Part shown: positions 4,239 to 7,673 of the stretch, one piece after another | How the letters are laid out: every line of letters begins with the position of its first letter | Numbering within the stretch: position 1 is the first letter of the stretch | Source of the DNA: an uncultured Ruminococcus sp. | Lineage (GTDB): Bacteria; Bacillota; Clostridia; Oscillospirales; Acutalibacteraceae | Length of the DNA stretch: 7,673 nt | Assembly: GCA_902767285.1 (NCBI GenBank) | Contig: CACXHC010000100.1 | Location: 1-7,673 of the forward strand | Direction of reading: 5' to 3' | Position numbers and translations under genes: made by a program | The notes under the pieces: generated by a model | The model's database searches: none | What the model saw: the letters and a program-made list of their open reading frames with translations, nothing else | Told to the model about the DNA's origin: nothing

Positions 4239-7151
4239 TTATCTGTCCTCGCCGATAGCCGCCAACAGCGAGCGGATTCTTATTTTGACTGCACCGAGAT
4301 TTGTAATTTCGTCAATCTTTATTTGAGTGTAGATTTTTCCTTCACGCTCCAAAATATCACGAACTTCGTCTGTGGTGATCGCGTCAACTCCACAGCCGAA
4401 AGAAACAAGCTGAACAAGGTTCATGTTCTTTTTATCTGCGATATATCTTGCGGCGGCATAAAGTCTTGCATGATAAGTCCACTGGTTGAGAACACCCGTT
4501 GTAAACTTATCTACATGATAACTTATCGAATCTTCAGACACAACAGCGACATCAAAGCCGGCAATCATTCTGTCTATGCCGTGGTTGATTTCTGGGTCTA
4601 CATGATACGGTCTGCCCGAAAGAACAAATATAGGCTTGTCGTTTTCCTCGGCGGCAGCGATTATCTCGGCACCTTTTTTTCTAATTCTTTCGAGATGTTC
4701 GCCATACTCCTTGTATGCCAATTCCGCAGCGGATTTGACTTCTTTGAGCGTAATATCGGGATAATATTTTTGCAAAACTTCGGTTAGTTTTTTCGGAAAA
4801 TCTTTTTTGCGGTGTATTCCAAAATAATTCTTTATAAGAGTGATTTTTTGCACCGAATTCATATTTGCCCCTATAACTTCGGGATAATATGCAACTACCG
4901 GACAATTATAATGATTGTCCGAAATTCCTTCGTCAAAATTGTACGACATACACGGATAAAAAATAGTTTCTACTCCCATGTCGATTAATTTCTGCACATG
5001 GCCGTGAACCAATTTCGCCGGAAAACAAATTGTATCGGAAGGAATCGTTTTGTTTCCTTTTGAATAAACTTTCTTGTCGGATATTCCCGAAGTAACAACT
5101 TCAAATCCCAAATTTGAAAAAAGAGTATGCCAAAAGGGGAGAAGCTCGTACATATTAAGTCCCATAGGCAAGCCGATTTTTCCTCTTTTGCACTCGCCCT
5201 CGGGTTCTTTCATATAATTTCTGAGTAAGTCGAGTTTATACTCATATATATTGCTGTCTTTATTGGGAGCTTTTTTGGTGATAGGTCTTTCACAGCGGTT
5301 GCCGGCGATGAATTTTCTTCCATCGGCAAAAGTATTTATAGTAAGTCGGCAATTATTTTGACACATTCCGCAGTTTGCAACTTTGATTTCGTGCTTAAAA
5401 TCCTTTAGGGCTTTCATATCAAGAATACTGCTTTTTTGGTCTGAACCTCTGCTCATGGCATACAGAGCCGCACCGTAAGCACCCATAAGACCCGAGATAA
5501 CAGGGCGAACAACGTTAGTTCCCATTTCCATTTCAAATGCTCGCAAAACGGCATTATTAAGGAATGTTCCGCCCTGAACAACAATTTTTCTGCCCAAGTG
5601 GTCGGGACTCGATGTTCGTATAACTTTGTAGAGTGCATTTTTTACGACGCTGAGTGAAAGACCGGCGGAAATATCTTCGATAGTCGCACCGTCTTTTTGA
5701 GCCTGCTTTACAGAACTATTCATGAACACTGTACAGCGTGAACCCAAATCTACGGGATGTTTTGCAAAAAGTCCCTTGTTTGCAAAATCCTCTATTGAAT
5801 ATCCCAACGCATTTGCGAACGTCTGAAGAAATGAACCGCACCCCGAGGAGCAAGCCTCATTCAAAAAAATGTTATCGATAGCACCGTTATGTATCTTAAA
5901 ACATTTAATATCCTGACCGCCTATATCGATAATAAATTCGACATCGGGCATGAAATCTTTAGCGGCGGTGAAGTGAGCAACGGTTTCGACAATTCCGTAA
6001 TCAACGCAAAACGCATTTTTGACGATTTCTTCGCCGTATCCCGTAACGGCACTTCCACAAATATTTATGTTAGGACATTTTTTATAAACTTCTTCCAAAA
6101 AAGATTTTATAATAGGAACAGGGTTTCCGCTGTTGGAAAGATATTTGCTGAATAAAAGCTCTTTGTTCTCGGATATAACAACGCCCTTAACTGTCGTTGA
6201 GCCTGCATCTATGCCGATGAACGCTTTTCCTTTGTAAGAACTGATGTCTTTTCCTTTTATATCTGCACGGCTGTGACGGGATACAAATTCGCTGTACTCC
6301 TTTTTATCTTTAAAAAGAGGCTGATTGAAAGCGAAATTTCCGCTTCCCGTATAATGTGTAACTTTTTTTATGACGCTCGAAAAATCGATTGTGTTATCGG
6401 CACACAATGCCGCACCCATCGCAACGAAATAAAGTGAATTTTCCGGACACGTTCCCTTCGTATTAAGACTTTTGTCGAATTGTCGTCTAAGCTCCGACAT
6501 AAAGGTGAGAGGGCCTCCGAGGTAAACAACGTTTCCTTCTATTTCTCGACCCTGAGCAAGTCCCGACACAGTTTGATTAACAACAGCGGCGAAGATACTT
6601 TCGGCAATATCGCTTTTTCTTGCACCTTGATTGAGAAGGGGCTGAATATCGGTTTTGGCGAACACACCGCATCTTGAGGCAATTGTATATGTTTTTTCGT
6701 GCTGTTGAGCAAGAATGTTAAACTCTTCTATATCGACATTGAGCAAAGTCGCCATTTGGTCTATAAACGCACCTGTACCGCCTGCACAAGTGCCGTTCAT
6801 GCGGACTTCCATACCGCCTGACAAAAAGAGGATTTTGGCATCTTCGCCACCGAGTTCGATAACAACATCGGTACCGGGAAGCAGTGTATTTACAGCGACA
6901 CGGGTTGCGTAAACTTCCTGAACAAAGTCGAGATTGCAGCTTTCGGCAACGCCCATTCCGGCAGAACCCGAAATTGCAATACAAGCGTTTGTAGCTCCCT
7001 TTATATTAAGACGGAGCTTTGTTAAAATTCCACCTATTTTTTGAGTTATTTGCGAATAGTGTCTTTCATAGCTTGAGTATGTGATTTTGTTGTTTTCATC
7101 GAGAACGACACATTTTATTGTTGTTGAGCCAATATCAAGACCGATTTTCAA
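4239..7151 (-). CDS. Tandem BadF/BcrA-type acyl-CoA dehydratase activase fused to a DUF2229 domain
   Basis: This 970-residue cytoplasmic protein contains two ASKHA-fold activase modules. The first (about 1-255) has the phosphate loop GLDIGSTTIK (4-13), VIELGGEDAK, and cysteines C122 (NGTCAGGTGAF) and C161 (SRCGVFAKTD). The second (about 309-565) has GIDAGSTTVK (313-322), IIDIGGQDIK, C434 and C438 (NEACSSGCGSF) and C473 (SRCTVFMNSS). In HgdC-type homodimeric activators the two equivalent cysteines of each subunit hold one [4Fe-4S] cluster, and ATP hydrolysis drives a low-potential electron to the dehydratase. Here one chain could form that site by itself. A linker then carries C594, C597, C601 and C620. 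The DUF2229-like part (about 656-960) begins IGLPMGLNMYELLPFW and has C709, C734, C750 and C920. The start is TTG at 7151, with AGGGGTG about 6 nt upstream. It is followed after 11 bp by the dehydratase-like gene; together (1,391 residues) they equal the length of the usual fused protein. Confidence 0.9.
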   Translation of the reverse strand: MKIGLDIGSTTIKCVVLDENNKITYSSYERHYSQITQKIGGILTKLRLNIKGATNACIAISGSAGMGVAESCNLDFVQEVYATRVAVNTLLPGTDVVIELGGEDAKILFLSGGMEVRMNGTCAGGTGAFIDQMATLLNVDIEEFNILAQQHEKTYTIASRCGVFAKTDIQPLLNQGARKSDIAESIFAAVVNQTVSGLAQGREIEGNVVYLGGPLTFMSELRRQFDKSLNTKGTCPENSLYFVAMGAALCADNTIDFSSVIKKVTHYTGSGNFAFNQPLFKDKKEYSEFVSRHSRADIKGKDISSYKGKAFIGIDAGSTTVKGVVISENKELLFSKYLSNSGNPVPIIKSFLEEVYKKCPNINICGSAVTGYGEEIVKNAFCVDYGIVETVAHFTAAKDFMPDVEFIIDIGGQDIKCFKIHNGAIDNIFLNEACSSGCGSFLQTFANALGYSIEDFANKGLFAKHPVDLGSRCTVFMNSSVKQAQKDGATIEDISAGLSLSVVKNALYKVIRTSSPDHLGRKIVVQGGTFLNNAVLRAFEMEMGTNVVRPVISGLMGAYGAALYAMSRGSDQKSSILDMKALKDFKHEIKVANCGMCQNNCRLTINTFADGRKFIAGNRCERPITKKAPNKDSNIYEYKLDLLRNYMKEPEGECKRGKIGLPMGLNMYELLPFWHTLFSNLGFEVVTSGISDKKVYSKGNKTIPSDTICFPAKLVHGHVQKLIDMGVETIFYPCMSYNFDEGISDNHYNCPVVAYYPEVIGANMNSVQKITLIKNYFGIHRKKDFPKKLTEVLQKYYPDITLKEVKSAAELAYKEYGEHLERIRKKGAEIIAAAEENDKPIFVLSGRPYHVDPEINHGIDRMIAGFDVAVVSEDSISYHVDKFTTGVLNQWTYHARLYAAARYIADKKNMNLVQLVSFGCGVDAITTDEVRDILEREGKIYTQIKIDEITNLGAVKIRIRSLLAAIGEDR

Positions 7152-7157
7152 CTAATT

Positions 7158-7164
7158 CACCCCT
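7158..7164 (-). promoter_or_regulatory. Ribosome binding site that fixes the TTG start of the tandem activase
   Basis: AGGGGTG lies 6 nt before TTG at 7151. The next in-frame ATG would fall beyond the first phosphate loop, so the TTG start is needed for an intact domain. Confidence 0.7.
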
Positions 7165-7208
7165 GTTTTTTATAATATATACATAAAATCTTCTACTATT
7201 CCTTATGT

Positions 7209-7214
7209 ATTATA
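7209..7214 (-). promoter_or_regulatory. Probable -10 element of the activase operon
   Basis: A perfect TATAAT on the minus strand would give a start near 7202 and a leader of about 50 nt. No recognisable -35 sits 16-18 nt upstream, so the promoter may be weak or activator-dependent. A second AT-rich stretch near 7174-7179 is too close to the ribosome binding site to be preferred. The rest of the gap (about 7215-7356) is AT-rich, and I see no gene or riboswitch in it. Confidence 0.42.
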
Positions 7215-7356
7215 CTCACAAACCTGCGGATTTTAGTTCTTTTAAAGAATATAAAAAATTACCTGTTTATTTTTATCCTTTTCTATAAACTTTTGGCGGT
7301 TTGAGTCGATAAATATATATCATATTTAGTACATATCTTAAAAAATCTATTAAAAC

Positions 7357-7398
7357 AAAAAAAATCACTCTCACAAACTAACGTTTATGAGAGTGATT
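7357..7398 (-). terminator. Intrinsic terminator of tRNA-Trp
   Basis: On the minus strand AATCACTCTCA (7398-7388) pairs perfectly with TGAGAGTGATT (7373-7363) across a 14-nt loop. The second arm runs into eight consecutive T (7364-7357). The stem begins directly after the encoded CCA end of the tRNA. Confidence 0.9.
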
Positions 7399-7474
7399 TG
7401 GCAGGGGCAGAAGGACTCGAACCCTCGGCACGTGGTTTTGGAGACCACTGCTCTACCAACTGAGCTATACCCCT
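7399..7474 (-). tRNA. trnW: tRNA-Trp (anticodon CCA), 3' CCA encoded
   Basis: The minus strand folds into a complete cloverleaf. The acceptor stem is AGGGGTA pairing with TGCCCCT (one G-T pair). The D arm contains AGCTCAGTTGGTAGAGC. The anticodon stem GTGGT/ACCAC encloses the loop CTCCAAA with anticodon CCA, which reads UGG. The T arm contains GGGTTCGAGTCC. Discriminator G is followed by a genomically encoded CCA (7401-7399). Total length is 76 nt. It is a single tRNA with its own promoter and terminator, not part of a cluster in this window. Confidence 0.97.
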
Positions 7475-7493
7475 GTGTTTTCAGTACCTCAAT

Positions 7494-7522
7494 ATTATAT
7501 ATCCTTTCGCCGTATTTGTCAA
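7494..7522 (-). promoter_or_regulatory. Perfect-consensus sigma-A promoter of tRNA-Trp
   Basis: TTGACA (7522-7517), a 17-nt spacer, and TATAAT (7499-7494) match the consensus exactly. Transcription would start near 7487, about 13 nt before the mature 5' end, as is usual for a strong stable-RNA promoter. Confidence 0.93.
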
Positions 7523-7673
7523 GACTTTTTTTAGTGAAATTTCCAATTTGTTGCTTATTTTCTCTTCTTTTTTTTGAAAAAAAAACAAGCAAAAACCACT
7601 TTTACTATATAAATTTTATGTTGTTCAACGAACTTTTCTATAAACTAAAACAAAAACGACTGCAAAAGTACGC
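7523..7673. other. AT-rich intergenic DNA without a recognised feature
   Basis: This right-hand edge holds runs of T and A around 7568-7585 and a short palindrome GTTC-AAC-GAAC near 7623-7633. I see no credible coding frame, RNA gene or terminator in it; the open frame that crosses 7371-7592 overlaps the tRNA and its promoter and is not a gene. Confidence 0.6.

Noticed and set aside
4228..4241. Frameshift or sequencing error splitting one fused dehydratase activase gene
   Set aside because: The upstream gene ends with a proper TAA, and the downstream gene has its own GGAG and ATG with normal spacing and an N-terminus that reads naturally, so two genes are more likely than one broken gene.
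7152..7356. Riboswitch or leader RNA upstream of the activase operon
   Set aside because: The region is AT-rich with only short imperfect inverted repeats; I found no conserved riboswitch core or terminator/antiterminator pair.
7371..7592. 73-codon minus-strand open frame
   Set aside because: It covers the tRNA-Trp, its promoter and its terminator; residues such as GYSSVGRAVVSK are a translated tRNA.

Overview
The window looks like chromosomal DNA of an anaerobic, spore-forming member of the Clostridia, with a Ruminococcaceae/Oscillospiraceae-type gut organism as my best guess. The evidence is a canonical spoVT sporulation regulator, strong AGGAGG-type ribosome binding sites paired with GTG and TTG starts, AT-rich intergenic DNA, and a large oxygen-sensitive-type acyl-CoA dehydratase activase system. 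No taxonomic search was possible, so the family-level placement is inference.

Layout from left to right. (1) 1-1257, minus strand: a two-gene unit of a small four-helix membrane protein of unknown function (817-1257, TTG start) followed by an Mrp/NBP35-type P-loop iron-sulfur carrier (1-779, GTG start, 3' end outside the window). A good sigma-A-type promoter precedes it. (2) 1325-2154: spoVT (1455-1988, minus) is bracketed by a family of long hairpin repeats. Two 56-bp copies are identical and lie in inverted orientation on either side of spoVT, and a third, G-rich relative abuts the left copy. (3) 2185-2400, plus: the only plus-strand gene, a 71-residue protein of unknown function whose predicted transcript would begin at the right-hand repeat. 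(4) 2397-7151, minus: a tight three-gene operon, transcribed in the order 970-residue tandem activase/DUF2229 protein, 421-residue dehydratase-like protein, 178-residue histidine phosphatase. (5) 7357-7522, minus: a stand-alone tRNA-Trp(CCA) with a perfect-consensus promoter and its own terminator.

How the genes may work together. The 970- and 421-residue proteins together carry the parts usually found fused in one roughly 1,400-residue clostridial protein related to 2-hydroxyacyl-CoA dehydratases and their ATP-driven activators. They are expected to form an iron-sulfur, ATP-dependent electron-transfer complex whose substrate is unknown. The histidine phosphatase, 28 bp downstream, is probably co-transcribed. 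The mrp pair, spoVT and the tRNA are housekeeping or sporulation genes with no visible functional link to that operon.

The most unusual items are the hairpin repeat family around spoVT and the split, doubly duplicated activase operon. I saw no CRISPR array, transposase, phage gene or recognised riboswitch.
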